Positions 9,365 through 19,992 of a DNA stretch of 64,000 nucleotides are shown piece after piece. Where the stretch lies: positions 1 through 64,000 of the forward strand of contig NAVB01000965.1 of NCBI GenBank assembly GCA_002179805.1, in the 5' to 3' direction. The translations under genes were made by a program, and so were the position numbers. The DNA is from Acanthamoeba lenticulata. Taxonomy: Eukaryota; Discosea; Longamoebia; Acanthamoebidae. The notes under the pieces were generated by a model. The model was not told where the DNA came from. It ran no database searches and saw only the letters and a program-made list of their open reading frames with translations. Numbering within the stretch: the first letter of the stretch is position 1; each line of letters begins with the position of its first letter.

Positions 9365-11649
9365 ATGAATGGAGAGCCAACCGCTCCCGCGACTGGAGCT
9401 GTTGCTGGTGCTGCAGTAGCGAGTGCAGTATCAAATCCAGTCCAGATTTTCCTCACCCCACATAAAGTCTCTTTGCTGGTTCTGGTGAGGGAATTCGTGG
9501 TCCTCTCTGCCAACGCCAACGAGAACGAAGTCCTGGCAGAGGATGAAAAGAGAGCCCTCTTCACCCACACGCGACCACAACTTGCCAGCTTCCTCATTGC
9601 GGAGGTGAAGGCTCTTGCCACAGATCGCGAGAAGACTCTTCGCGAATTAATCGAAGCCCTCGCAGTCTACCAGCTGAATGAAATCGTCGACGGGCTGCGC
9701 GAGCAGCTGGAGAAGCTGTGCCAAGCTCCAGACGAGGTGTATGAGCTCTTCCGCGAGCTACCCTCTTTGTACGAGGGACAGCAAGGGCTCCCACACATTG
9801 TACTTTCCCTCCCACGCTTGCTGGCTTGCTGCCGGCGGCCAACGACGGTTGTGTTACGGAGTAGGATAGAAGCAGTGTTCTGGGGATCTTCATGCGACGC
9901 TTGCACCTAGAGTTCGACAAGATGGCCTTCTGCGCACTGTCTCGCCTCTATTCCAGCTTGGTCAGCTATTGCACCACCGGTACATCGTCGACTGGGGAGC
10001 GTTTGCCCTCGCGGAAGTGAACTGACAGCACCGTACAGAGGAAGAGGATCGATTCGTGCTCTCTCCTTATGAAGCAGAGAAGCTCGTTCACGAAGAGGCC
10101 GCCAAGATTGAAGGCACACAGTCCCCCGCTCTGGCGCTCATCTCGGCGGCCGTCGTTCTCTCGGATGCACTGAGGCTAAACTGTTTCGTTGTGAAACAGA
10201 GATGATCGGGAAGGTGCCACCACACGAAATCGAGCAAAGGATCGAGGCGATCAAGACCATTGCACCCACTGCCATCGCCAAGTGCCACTACCTCAGGTTC
10301 GCACTCGCCCTCTCCAGGGCCCACGCGACCTCATTCACTCACCCTCATTGTTGCTCACATCAGCTATCTATACCATCTCCACCACCACGAGTTTGATGGG
10401 GCCATGGACTCGCTGCATGCCTACTTCGACACCTGCATGCAGGTACACCGGACACCACGTTCACCTCCCAGAAGGGCCGATGAGTGACCTGATTCGGTTC
10501 GTGTTTGTGGGTGGCTTTCCACCAACACCAGGACAACGACCCTATCCCTGTGATTGACGATCCCGAAGACCCAACGAGCGTTCAGGTCATTCGCGCCAAG
10601 AGCACATTGCCCTACGCCATCCTCAACCTCGCCTCGACCCACTATCGGTTTGGCCACTACGAGCAGGCGCTCGAAGTACGGCGTCAACACCTTGACAGAC
10701 ATCTCTCGGCTTGGATGGCGCTCACCATCCGGCTAACAACGTTTCTGTAGGCCATCCACGAGACGGTGCGCGTGGCTCAGGAGAGGAACGACGAAGAGTG
10801 CCTCGCCTTTGCGTTGATGTGGCTTTGCCGCTTGACAGAAGCGCAGATCTTCAGTCTGGACGACAAGGCCGAGCCGTCGGGAGATCATTATCATCACCAA
10901 CAACATCAACGAGCAGACGCTGGGACGCGCCCAGCAAGACACTCGGCCACGCGGCCCTGGTCAGAGACGGCCAAGGCAGCGGGCGACAAACTCAAGCAGC
11001 AGCTGGAGCGGTGCGTCGAGCGGGCCCGAGAACTGCACAACCAGCACCTGCACTCGCTCAGCTCGCTTGCGCTCGCCAAGTACAATCTCTTTCACGCCAC
11101 CAGCCAGCCACGGCTGCCGGGCCTGCCCTCCTCCACGGCCACCATGGTGATCCTCCCTGCCCTCTTCGGCAGTATTCATTTTATTATTTTTATTTTTTCA
11201 ATCCTTTTATTTTTAAATGATCATTTTTGATTTCATTTATTTCAATTTATTGACGCCACATGCTCCCCTCCCCCCGACCAAAACGACAGGGCACGTTCCC
11301 GCTGCGGGTCAAGGAGCTGATCGAGTCCAGCATGGCGGCCAGCATGCGCGATTCGTTTACGGACCTCATGAACGCGGGCCACTTCCTGAAGATGGGCATG
11401 TGGCACTATTACGGGTACCGAGCGTCGTTGCTCGTCAGTCGCTGCGATCGCGAACTCAACTTCTTGTTGGGCTCTCGGTCCCTTTTCCCCTCGAACAGGC
11501 ACAAAGAGCTGGCCATGCTCTCCTCCCAGCTCGTGTTGGAAAACTACGGAGACAAGGCCGAGCTTGCGAGCACCTGCATGGCCTATTGCCATCTAGCCGC
11601 CCTGGTCCGACCCCCTGGACTGCTTTCCCTTTCTCCTCTCCTGTGCTCA

Positions 11650-11721
<72 letters not shown>

Positions 11722-13010
11722 CGAACGCACGCACGCACACGCACGCGAAACACAGCACGCATGGGAGGGCGATATGCAGGGTGCGCTAGGCGTGTTGGAG
11801 GAAGCACACCAGCGCTTCCCCGCTAGCAGTGCTCGACACCACTGGGCCACCTACGCCACCCACATCCTCCACGACTGGTTCCTCCGTCGGTAGAGTTACC
11901 TTTCTGGCCCCTCCGACCTTTTGTTCAGTAAAGAAACGTCTTTTTAACAACCCGGTATCATCTGGGCAGGTGCGAGTACGCGCGGTGTCAAGTGCTGGTG
12001 GACAAGGCCAAGGCCATGGCCGCCACGGATGGCGATTGGACCGCAGCTGCCGAAGCGCTTCACCTCTCCGCTCTGCTCATGCTCGCCCGCGGCCAGCTGT
12101 CCGAGGTCCCTCTCTCTTTCCCTCTCCCTTTTGGCTCTTCATCGTCGCACTGACGTCAGTGGCGTGTTGTGGTCGTCGCGCAGGCCTTCGAGGTGGTCAA
12201 CAAGCTGATCAACAAGTGCAAGAGGAAGAACATGGAAGTGCAGAGCGTGACCTACCTGCTGACGCTGGCTCAGATCCACCAGCGGTCGGGCAACGCCGTC
12301 GCGGCGTTGACGTCGGTGCTGAGCTGCCTGACCCAGGCCGAGAACTACAACCTGGACAACCTGTTCGTCATGTCCACCGTGCGCCTGGCCGAGATCCACC
12401 TGCAGCTGGGCAACGCGCGCCAGGCCCTGGCCTCTATCGAGGCCGTGCTGCCGCAGGTCATGCAGCACTGCCCGCTCCACGTCAAGTACGCAGTTTTGCT
12501 TTCCTCTTCGACCCTCCGGTCTCAACACCGTTGTCCGACTAACGGCGGCCGCCGTGCACAGGGCCGACACCCTGTTCCTCATCGCCAAGTGCCGCCTCTA
12601 CCTGCTGACGCCAGGCCAGGGCCACGGTAGGCGCCCCATCCCGGCAGCCTCAGGAGGAGGATGATGATGAAGATGATGGTGCTTGTTGATGGCTAACGGT
12701 GATTGGGGGGGGGGGAGAAGGCGAGTTCGAGGTGCTGGGCCTGCTGGAGAAGGCGCTTGGGTGCTACCGGGCGTTGCAGGACGTGACCAAGCAGATCGAC
12801 GTGCACTACGTGTTGGCGCGCGTGCAGCACGAGGCCGGGCTGGTCGAGGAGCGCAACCGCGCGGCGGCCCAGTTCAAGCGCCTTCTCCAGCGTCGCGAGG
12901 AAGCCATGCGCGACACAACCGACTTGCTCGGCCTCTACCAGTTGGACGACCCGGCCTTCACGCTCGCCCTCTGCGCCCAGCTTTGCCTTCACGACCCCGA
13001 CCTGGTCTGA
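9365..13010 (+). CDS. ANAPC5: anaphase-promoting complex subunit 5
   Basis: A gene of about a dozen exons. Diagnostic pieces in order: D-R-S-S-V-L-G-I-F-M-R-R-L-H-L-E-F-D-K-M after an intron ending near 9869; C-H-Y-L-S-Y-L-Y-H-L-H-H-H-E-F-D-G-A-M-D-S-L-H-A-Y-F-D, matching the APC5 signature; then TPR-like repeats with A-I-L-N-L-A-S-T-H-Y-R-F-G-H-Y-E-Q-A-L-E and A-I-H-E-T-V-R-V-A-Q-E-R-N-D-E-E. The C-terminal half (12160-13010) is again TPR-like and ends at 13010. APC5 is a scaffold subunit of the APC/C ubiquitin ligase that drives anaphase and mitotic exit. One intron holds a long ACGC microsatellite (11649-11747). A His/Gln-rich stretch near 10880-10920 may be a spliced or lineage-specific insert. 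The stop codon is 16 bp from the stop of the converging gene. Confidence 0.87.
11649..11747. repeat. (ACGC)n microsatellite
   Basis: About 24 near-perfect ACGC units inside an APC5 intron, with a few single-base changes near the 3' end. Both strands are open in several frames, which creates spurious Thr-His-Ala-Arg and Cys-Val-Arg-Ala ORFs. Confidence 0.97.
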
Positions 13011-13026
13011 TAATTAAAGTCAAGTC

Positions 13027-14289
13027 TTAATACGCTGCCTCTTCACGATAGTCCCAGAGTTCTTCCTCCTCTGGCTCATGGTACCATGGGCACCCATTGG
13101 CGGCCGCCCACTCGATCACGTGAAGGTGGCCTGACTCGGTTGCACAGATGCTGGTGTTGTCGTCCCATGGGCAGCCGTTGGCGCGCAGCCACTGGAGCAC
13201 GTCGAGATGGCCACCATAGGCCGCCATGGCGCACGCCCATTCGTTCCAGGGACAGTCGTTCTCGTGGGCCCACTGGAGCACGTCCAAGTGGCCTCCCCCG
13301 GCCGCTTTGAAGCTCGTCTGCTCGTCCCAGGGACAGCCGTTGGCGCGCAACCACTGGAGCACATCTAGGTGGCCTTCGCTGGCCGCGAGGGCACAGGTGT
13401 CTTCGTCCCATGGGCAACCTTGAGCATGCAACCACTGGAGCACATCCAAGTGGCCTCCCCCGGCCGCCTGGCTGCATGTGGCCGCGCTCCACGGGCAGCC
13501 ATTGGCGTGCGCCCACTGGAGCACATCAAAGTGGCCTCCCCCGGCCGCCTGGCTGCAGGTGCCTTCGTCCCAGGGGCATCCGTTGGCGCGCAACCACTGG
13601 AGCATGTCCAAGTGGCCTCCCCCGGCCGCCTGGCTGCATGTGGCCTCGCCCCACGGGCAGCCGTTGGCGCGCGCCCACTGGAGCACATCCAAGTGGCCAC
13701 CCGCGGCCGCCTGGCTGCATGTGGCCTCGTCCCACGGGCAGCCGTTGGTGCGCGCCCACTGGAGCATGTTCAGGTGGCCTCCCCAGGCTGCCCCGCTGCA
13801 GGTGAGCTGGTCCCACGGACAGCCGTTTTGATGTGCCCACTGGAGCATGTCAAAATGGCCCCCTGAGGCTGCAAGGGAGCATATCCACTCGCCCCATGGG
13901 CAGCCGTTGGAGCGCGCCCACTGGAGCACGTTCAAATGGCCACCTTCGGCCGCCATGAAGCACAGTTGATTGTCAGAGGGGCAGCCGTTTTGGTGTGCCC
14001 ACTGGAGCACGTCCAGGTGGCCTCCCTTGGCCGCTTCACTGCAAACCGCCTCGTTCCATGGGCAGCCAAGTTGGCGTGCCCACTGAAGCAGCGAGAGCCA
14101 GCCTTCTCCGGCCAGGCTTGCAGCAAACTGTTTCGCTCTTGCTTCCCGCGTGGTGGCGGCAATGAGGCGTCCAGAATATAGCTCAAGTGCGTGGGTCCAG
14201 GTGCGGCACACAGCACGGCAGGAGGGCAGGTTCTTGCGTCGCACAAAGCTGAGAATAACCGCCACAAGCTCTACCGGGAGCGCATCCAT
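13027..14289 (-). CDS. F-box protein with ankyrin-like CPWD repeats
   Basis: Single exon, 420 residues. The start is M-D-A-L-P-V-E-L at 14289; the open frame runs five codons further but without an ATG. Residues 1-40 are an F-box (L-P-V-E-L-V-A-V-I-L-S-F-V, C-R-A-V-C-R-T-W). Thirteen repeats of 27 residues follow, almost all exactly 81 bp, of the form GHLDVLQWARANGCPWDE plus A-T-C-S-Q-A-A-G-G. The central repeats are nearly identical at DNA level, suggesting recent unit duplication or gene conversion. The tail is acidic (E-E-E-E-L-W-D). Predicted to be an SCF adaptor, by family. It is paralogous to the plus-strand gene at 5522-6640. Long ORFs on the opposite strand are shadows of the repeats. 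Confidence 0.9.
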   Translation of the reverse strand: MDALPVELVAVILSFVRRKNLPSCRAVCRTWTHALELYSGRLIAATTREARAKQFAASLAGEGWLSLLQWARQLGCPWNEAVCSEAAKGGHLDVLQWAHQNGCPSDNQLCFMAAEGGHLNVLQWARSNGCPWGEWICSLAASGGHFDMLQWAHQNGCPWDQLTCSGAAWGGHLNMLQWARTNGCPWDEATCSQAAAGGHLDVLQWARANGCPWGEATCSQAAGGGHLDMLQWLRANGCPWDEGTCSQAAGGGHFDVLQWAHANGCPWSAATCSQAAGGGHLDVLQWLHAQGCPWDEDTCALAASEGHLDVLQWLRANGCPWDEQTSFKAAGGGHLDVLQWAHENDCPWNEWACAMAAYGGHLDVLQWLRANGCPWDDNTSICATESGHLHVIEWAAANGCPWYHEPEEEELWDYREEAAY

Positions 14290-14419
14290 TGTTTCGAAGC
14301 ACAAAGTTGCTCGTTGTGTGTCCTGCTGGGAACGAGGGAAAAAAAAAAGAAAAAGAAAGCGGTCAGTCGGAAAACAGAGTGGTAATTAAATACGGACAAA
14401 ACTGTTCCAGCTGACCAAG

Positions 14420-15300
14420 ATGAAGTCTGCGCAAGAGGTGAGGTGGGCCCATGCAGCGAACGATGAGACCAAGCTCAGAGCGGCGCTGGATGACGCCAGC
14501 ATCTCCTTTATTGAGGCGGACATAATGCTCCGCAGCGGCAGCATAGTCGGAGAGGGGGTGGCGGTGATGGCGCACCCGCCCGTTGTGCCGCCAGATGCGA
14601 TGCCCTTCGAGGCCTGGCTTGACCGCATTCTAGAGCACAATCGACGCCAAACGGATGCAGCATGCCGGAAGGGCGTGAAGCTCGACTTCAAGTCCCCCAG
14701 CGTGGTGGCTCAGTGCCTGGCAGCCCTCGTGGCTCGCCGCGTAGCTGCTACCTCCTTCGACTTTCCCGTGTGGCTCAACGCAGACGTGCTCCGCGGGCCC
14801 GGTACCTGCTCTCGACTCTCAGGGAAGCCTTCTGAGCTGCTTCTCACGGCAGGTCATGCCCGTATGCAGGAGGTCCTCCTTCTACGTTTGATGGTCGTCA
14901 GTTCGTGGAAGAGTGCCAACGAGCCGTGCCAGAAGCCGCGCTGTCTCTCGGCTGGACGACAGGCTACCCGCAAAACGAGGACGACATGAAGGGCTACACG
15001 GCGCCCATGGTCGACGCCATGTTGAGCCTCCTCGACGCCCACGTACGTGCGGGCACACACGTTACGTTCCCGCTCCAGCTTTGGTACGCCCGTCGATCGT
15101 GGCAGCAGGTCGAACGACTCCTTGCGCGACAGGAGCAAGACACAAGCGAGCCGTTACGACAACCGCTGGTGTGCACCATCACGCTTTGGGGCGAGGAGAT
15201 GGCCAAAATACGCGCGTGGGTCGAGGCCACCTCGCACTACCGAGCCGGACGCGTCTACATCGACCTCGTACCCGCTGTTGAGGCCTCGGCGCGTGTGTAG
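14420..15300 (+). CDS. FAM151: FAM151/menorin family protein
   Basis: Two exons, 14420-14801 and 14870-15300, give 270 residues, the length of a single-domain FAM151B-type protein. Family marks: V-R-W-A-H-A-A-N near the start, I-E-A-D-I-M-L-R, M-A-H-P-P, E-A-W-L-D, G-V-K-L-D-F-K, P-V-W-L-N-A-D-V-L-R-G-P-G across the splice, and L-S-L-G-W-T-T. This is the DUF2181/menorin domain, which resembles phosphodiesterase-like TIM barrels; the H-A, E-A-D and H-P residues are the likely metal or catalytic sites. The biochemical activity is not established. There is no signal peptide, so the protein is probably cytosolic, unlike animal menorin. The acceptor at 14869 was chosen because the earlier one at about 14852 breaks frame. 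Confidence 0.85.
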
Positions 15301-15380
15301 AGAAGAAAAATACAATTTAATCTAACATCCCATAGACACGCCTTTATGCGCGGCCTTTCTCTTCTCGTTCGTTTGCTACA

Positions 15381-16110
15381 TCACGGATCGCCTCGCATTA
15401 GTTCGTAGGCGCGAGCTCGGTAGGCGTCATGGCGGGCCTTTTTCTCCTCCTTGGAGCGCTGGTGCTTGTCTGAAATGCGGCCAAGCGCCTGCATCTCCTG
15501 TTCCTCATGGGCCAGGTACCTCTTCCACTTGCGCCGTTGCCAGAACTCGGCGTGGCACACCAAGCAGTAGCCGCATCCAACCACCAGCCCGCACGACAGG
15601 GCAAAGAGGACGCCTGCGCACCTCCCGCTGGTGAGCGACTGCACAGTCTTCTACTTGAAAAGGTGGTGGGCAGCTCCATACCGGCGCCAATGGAGGCGAT
15701 GAGGGTCCACTTGAGCGAGTCGTTTCCATCGTCTCGCCAGCCATCAGGCCGCCAGTAGAGAAAGAGCACAAGCAGCACCACGGCGAGCCCGACAAACCCG
15801 ATTGTGATGCTCACCAGGTTGAGCCATATTGGGCACCTGCGGGCCTTCACCTTGGGCTGCTCCCATGAAGTCTTGAACTCGCTCCGACTGGAGCTCTCAG
15901 CGCTGCTGCTCTCCCCGCCCAGCCCCAAGTCTGCGTGCGTTGCGCGGGGACGTGAAAAAGAGCGAAAACGAAGCAGGCGTTGAGGGGGAGGAAAGTGCCA
16001 GAGAAAATGGCAGTGCCCGAAGAGATGAGGGGCTCGACATTGTCGTTTGCGGCCTTTTTGGCCTTCCAGGAGGAGAACATGAACTTCGACGCTCCCTTCA
16101 CCTTCTTCAT
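15381..16110 (-). CDS. two-helix membrane protein, unrecognised
   Basis: The best model starts at 16110 and has exons 16110-15999, about 15930-15691 and about 15623-15381. It gives a polar Lys- then Ser/Glu-rich N-terminus, a first membrane helix (I-T-I-G-F-V-G-L-A-V-V-L-L-V-L-F-L-Y-W), a short acidic loop W-R-D-D-G-N-D, a second helix (T-L-I-A-S-I-G-A-G-V-L-F-A-L-S) and a highly charged coiled tail (W-Q-R-R-K-W-K-R, H-E-E-Q-E-M, K-E-E-K-K-A-R). The second helix is only formed when the 15624-15690 intron is removed. The first intron appears to use a GC donor (15998-15997). Function unknown; both ends are probably cytosolic. Upstream sequence to 16430 also has an open frame with a hydrophobic segment, so a further 5' exon is possible. 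Confidence 0.5.
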
Positions 16111-16498
16111 TCAGCGGAAGAAAAAAAATTGAAAATGAGTAAATTAATCCTTCTTTTTTTATCCAATCCGAAATGGCCTTCTTGACTTTTCCTTGTGTGT
16201 GCTGTACGCTGCGGACGAACACGATGACGGGCAGGGGAAGAAGGGCAAGAAGCAGAGCCAGCGGATCGCGGCACTTGCCTGACGTACCAAGTTCGCCTTC
16301 TACTTCTGAAGGCCTTGGATGTGGGCGGCTACGCCCAGGGCCTCGCCAGCGGATCGCGGCAGCCAAATCTTCTTCTTCCACAGCAGCAGTCGCGCAAGGG
16401 CAAGGTGTTGGAAGGGCCTCGGTTTCCAATTGGTTCTATTTGAATCTTTAATTCGTTCATGTCCCCCACCCGACCTCACGTGATTGCAGGTTCTTCTT
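16111..16498. other. intergenic gap between two minus-strand genes
   Basis: 388 bp between the ABCD stop codon and the start of the two-helix protein. It holds a minus-strand open frame with a hydrophobic segment (A-L-L-P-L-P-V-I-V-F-V, around 16215-16250), which could be an extra 5' exon of the downstream gene or just its promoter and 5' UTR. Confidence 0.4.
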
Positions 16499-19400
16499 TC
16501 AGAGGCCCTCGTAGCTGCTGTCCAAGTGGAAAAATTCATAGCCGCCCTTGCCATCGAAGCGCAGCACGTACTCGTGGAAGCGCCACAACGTCTTGCGGTG
16601 AGAGATGGTGAACAATGTGCAGCCGATCTCCTTGCAGTATTCGTACATGGCGGCCTCAATGTCCACGCTCACCGCACTGGGCACCACGAGGAATAAAACA
16701 TGAGCAACTCGCTGACCCTCCCTCCGTTTCTTCTTCTTCTTCTTCTTGCTCAAGTGGCGCGGAAACGCACCTGGTGCACTCGTCCAGGACGGCAAAGAGG
16801 GGCTTGTGGTAGAAGAGGCGGGCCATGGCGATGCGCTGCTTCTCGCCGCCGGAGAGGACGTCCCACCAGTCGGCGCGGGCGTCCCAGCCGCCGAACCGCT
16901 TGACCAGGTAGGAGAGGGCCACCTTGTCCATGAGATGAAGCAGGTCGGCGTCCTTGACGCCCAGCCGGTCGAGGTCCTTCTTGGTGTGCGGGTACACCAC
17001 CTGGTCTCGCAGCGTGCCGATGGCCAGGTAGGGCCGCTGCGGGATGTAAAACAAGTGTCGCTTGTCGGGCCGCGTCATCCGGCCGCCGCACAGAGGCCAC
17101 AGGTCGCCCAGCGTTCGGAACAGCGAACTGCGTGTGTTTGTTGTTGTTGTCACCGTTATTGTCGGAATGATGATGTATGACGATGAAGAAGATGATGATG
17201 TGGTATCGGCCAGGTAACACGAAGGGGAGGTCTTGGTACCTCTTGCCGCAGCCGTTGGGGCCGGCGATGAGGCAGTTCATTCCGGCCTTGATCTCAAAGC
17301 TGAGCTCGCGCACGAGCACGTCGCCGTTGGGCGTCACGATCGGCACCTTCTCGAACCGGATGACCGCTGTATTATTCATGAAATCAATATTAGCGGCCCA
17401 GTCGTGATCGTACAAGAGGAAGATCAGATGATTGAGAGGCGCCGTACGCGTGTCAGAGGGACCGATCTCGACGAGCTCGCCGCGGGAGGTGATGGGATCG
17501 ATGTGCTCCATGGCGCGCTCTTCCTCCTGAGGCTCGCGCACCGTTTGCGTCCTGTCGAGAGCGCAGCAGCAACAGTAATCAGCGCGTGGCGTATTTGAGT
17601 ACATGAGAGTCGTCCGGGAACCGTACCGGACGAACGTGCCGCGGTTGATGTCGCCCAGCACGTTGTAGAGCTCGGCCACGCGCGACGTGTAGCCCGCTAG
17701 GTGCGACAGCTCGCGACCGCTAGACACCAGCCGTCCCACGGCACGCACCATCACCTGCTCCCCCCCCCACAATAAACCTCGGCGGTGAGCCACCGTTCCT
17801 TGCTCGCAGCCCAGCTCAGGCCAGCGCAGGCGGAAGCGGACCATGAGGAGGCGCATGTAGCGCGTGTAGTCCTCCATGATCTGCTTGGGATTGCCGCCAA
17901 GCGACTCCACGCTGATCACGCAAACATAATGTGAATACAGAGAGGAAGAAAGATCAGCATCGAGGCAGTTGTGATGAGGGGGAGCAAGGTGGGCCGTACT
18001 AGCGGCTGGCGCGTCGCGGGTCAAAGATGGGGGCCGTGACGATGAAGTAGCCGACAAGAGTGCCGCTGTACTTGGTCACGCACGAGTCGATGACGCCCAG
18101 GATCGTCCGGAAGCGCAGGTAGCGCGAGACAATGCGCACCAGCTGGAATGTCACAAGCACCAACATCAGCCCTCGACCCATGTGGTCGTGCAAGTCAGAT
18201 GGGGGGCTGGTTCACTTACCCGGTGGAAGGCCGAGTCGATGACACCCTTTTCGCGTTCGCCGCCGTTGTAGAAGGCGATCTCCTCTCCGTTGGTGATCAG
18301 CCTCGCGTGGCAGTAGCGGAACTCGCCTGGGTCATGAACAAGGCCACAGTCAGAGAGCAGGTCTCCAAGGTGGCCGACACCAAAGGTAGCAAAGGGACGA
18401 CATACCCTCGAGCTTGGCCTGCGTGGAGGCGTACCAGGCGAACGGCGCACGGAGCTTGGTCATCACGGCGCCCGCCAGCACAAAGTAGAGGATCATCGTC
18501 GTCGGCCCTGTGTTGAACAAGTTGTTATCAATCATTGGTCGTTTTTGTGGTGATCGTTCATGTTAAAGATATCATACCGCCCCAGCCGAACTGGCTGACA
18601 AGGTTCTTGTAGAAGAGGATGACGTCGATGATGGGCTTCGTGATGTTGGAGTAGAGTGTGCTCAGCGAGCTGGCAAACCGGTCGATGTCCTGTTCGTGCG
18701 CAGCAAAAGATGAGCACGATTATGAGCTAAAGAGCTCAAAGCACAGAGGCAAGTCACCTGCGTGAGCATCTGGTCGGCGTTGTCGATACGGTTGTCGAGG
18801 TTGGACACCGCGTAGTAGGTGAAGCCCTTCATGTAGTGCTTGTGCAGATGCAGCGTGAGCCTGTTGTGTGTGGCCACGCCGATTGAGTTGGATGGAAGGG
18901 AAAGGGTAGAACGAAGAAGCGAGGTCGCAGTACCGCTCACGGAAGTAGAGGGCGAGATTGTCGATAAAGTGTTTGAGAAGGTTATTTACAAGCGAGGTCG
19001 GGAACTGCATGAGCGCGAACTGGATGATGTATTTGAGGAAGCGCTTAAAGTCTCGCTGCACGACGGCGCCCAGGATGTTGGCGTTGTTGGCGATCATCCA
19101 GAAGTCAAGCCACGTGCGGGACTGGTGGTGACGTGGTCATGGTGGTAAGGTCAGGTACAGAACCAGGCACAGATCGAGTGTGTGGCACAGACGTACCATC
19201 AAAATGACAAACACGCCGAGCATGGTGGCCACCTCGCGCGTCCAAATGCCCTGAGCAAGGCAAGGGCGCCAGTCAGTGACACCAGCAAAGAGAGCTAGTC
19301 TGAGGGAGCTGGGCCCAGTACGGGAATGATGATGGGCAGAAAGCGGGTCAGCTGGTCGAAGAACTCTCGGTTGACGGCGGCTTTGCCCTTCTTGCTGGGG

Positions 19401-19675
19401 GAGGGAGTGACCATGCCCAAACCACTGCTGGAGTCCCGACGTTGCCCGAGGGCATTCAAGCTGCGCCGTCGAGCGGACAGCACGTTCGAACCTAGTCCCA
19501 CACAGGGTAAGTTTCATCTTTGGGATTGACTTCCCACAAACTGCGTACCCACGTAGGCGGCCGCAGCAAGTGCGACCAAACCACCTCCGGTAACCATCTT
19601 GCGCTTCATCATTCCGGCCTGTACTTTCTGCAGTGAGTGGAGAAGGCCAGCGGCCATTCCTGGCGCTAGCTCCAT
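16499..19675 (-). CDS. ABCD3: peroxisomal ABC half-transporter, subfamily D (PMP70-like)
   Basis: More than ten short exons on the minus strand. The N-terminus is hydrophobic and basic, then [12 protein letters not shown]. The membrane domain carries [30 protein letters not shown] and the family EAA-like motif [13 protein letters not shown]. The nucleotide-binding domain shows Walker [10 protein letters not shown] (split by an intron near 17240), signature L-S-G-G-E-K-Q-R, Walker [11 protein letters not shown] and an H-loop S-H-R. ABCD proteins dimerise in the peroxisomal membrane and import fatty acyl-CoAs for beta-oxidation. The sequence looks closer to ABCD3/PMP70 than to ALD-type members. 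I chose the first in-frame ATG at 19675; the frame is open further upstream without an ATG. Confidence 0.9.
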
Positions 19676-19992
19676 CTCAAATTCTTGATTTGATTCAAAA
19701 TCCTGGCGATGTGTAGTGGGAGATGCAAAGTCTGCCAAGATCTAGCTTGTTTCGTGTGTGGGAGTGGGAAGTGGCCTTATCCTCACGCAGTTGATGATCG
19801 TCACAAAATCTGTAAAACACTCCAAAGTTCAAGTAGATTGTAGGGAGAAAGCTCGCAGGAATTACCCTCTTCCCAGACTACCCCAATTTATGCTTAAGAA
19901 GGAAGCTGGCGTCAGCGTAAATTAGGAGTAGGTTGTGTTCCAAGAACATTTTGATTCAGATTTTTGGACCAGAACAGAAGGCCTTGTGATTG
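19676..19992. promoter_or_regulatory. divergent intergenic region ABCD / ALC1
   Basis: 317 bp between divergent start codons. It contains no convincing ORF or RNA gene; A/T-rich tracts around 19800-19930 are the only notable feature. Confidence 0.4.

Noticed and set aside
11456..11850. Repetitive Cys-Val-Arg-Ala and Thr-His-Ala-Arg ORFs, or a CRISPR-like array
   Set aside because: They arise from the ACGC microsatellite; there are no spacers.
13369..13866. Plus-strand ORFs with regular Ala/Pro/Arg/His repeats opposite the second F-box/ankyrin gene
   Set aside because: The repeat period mirrors the sense repeats; no independent coding signal.
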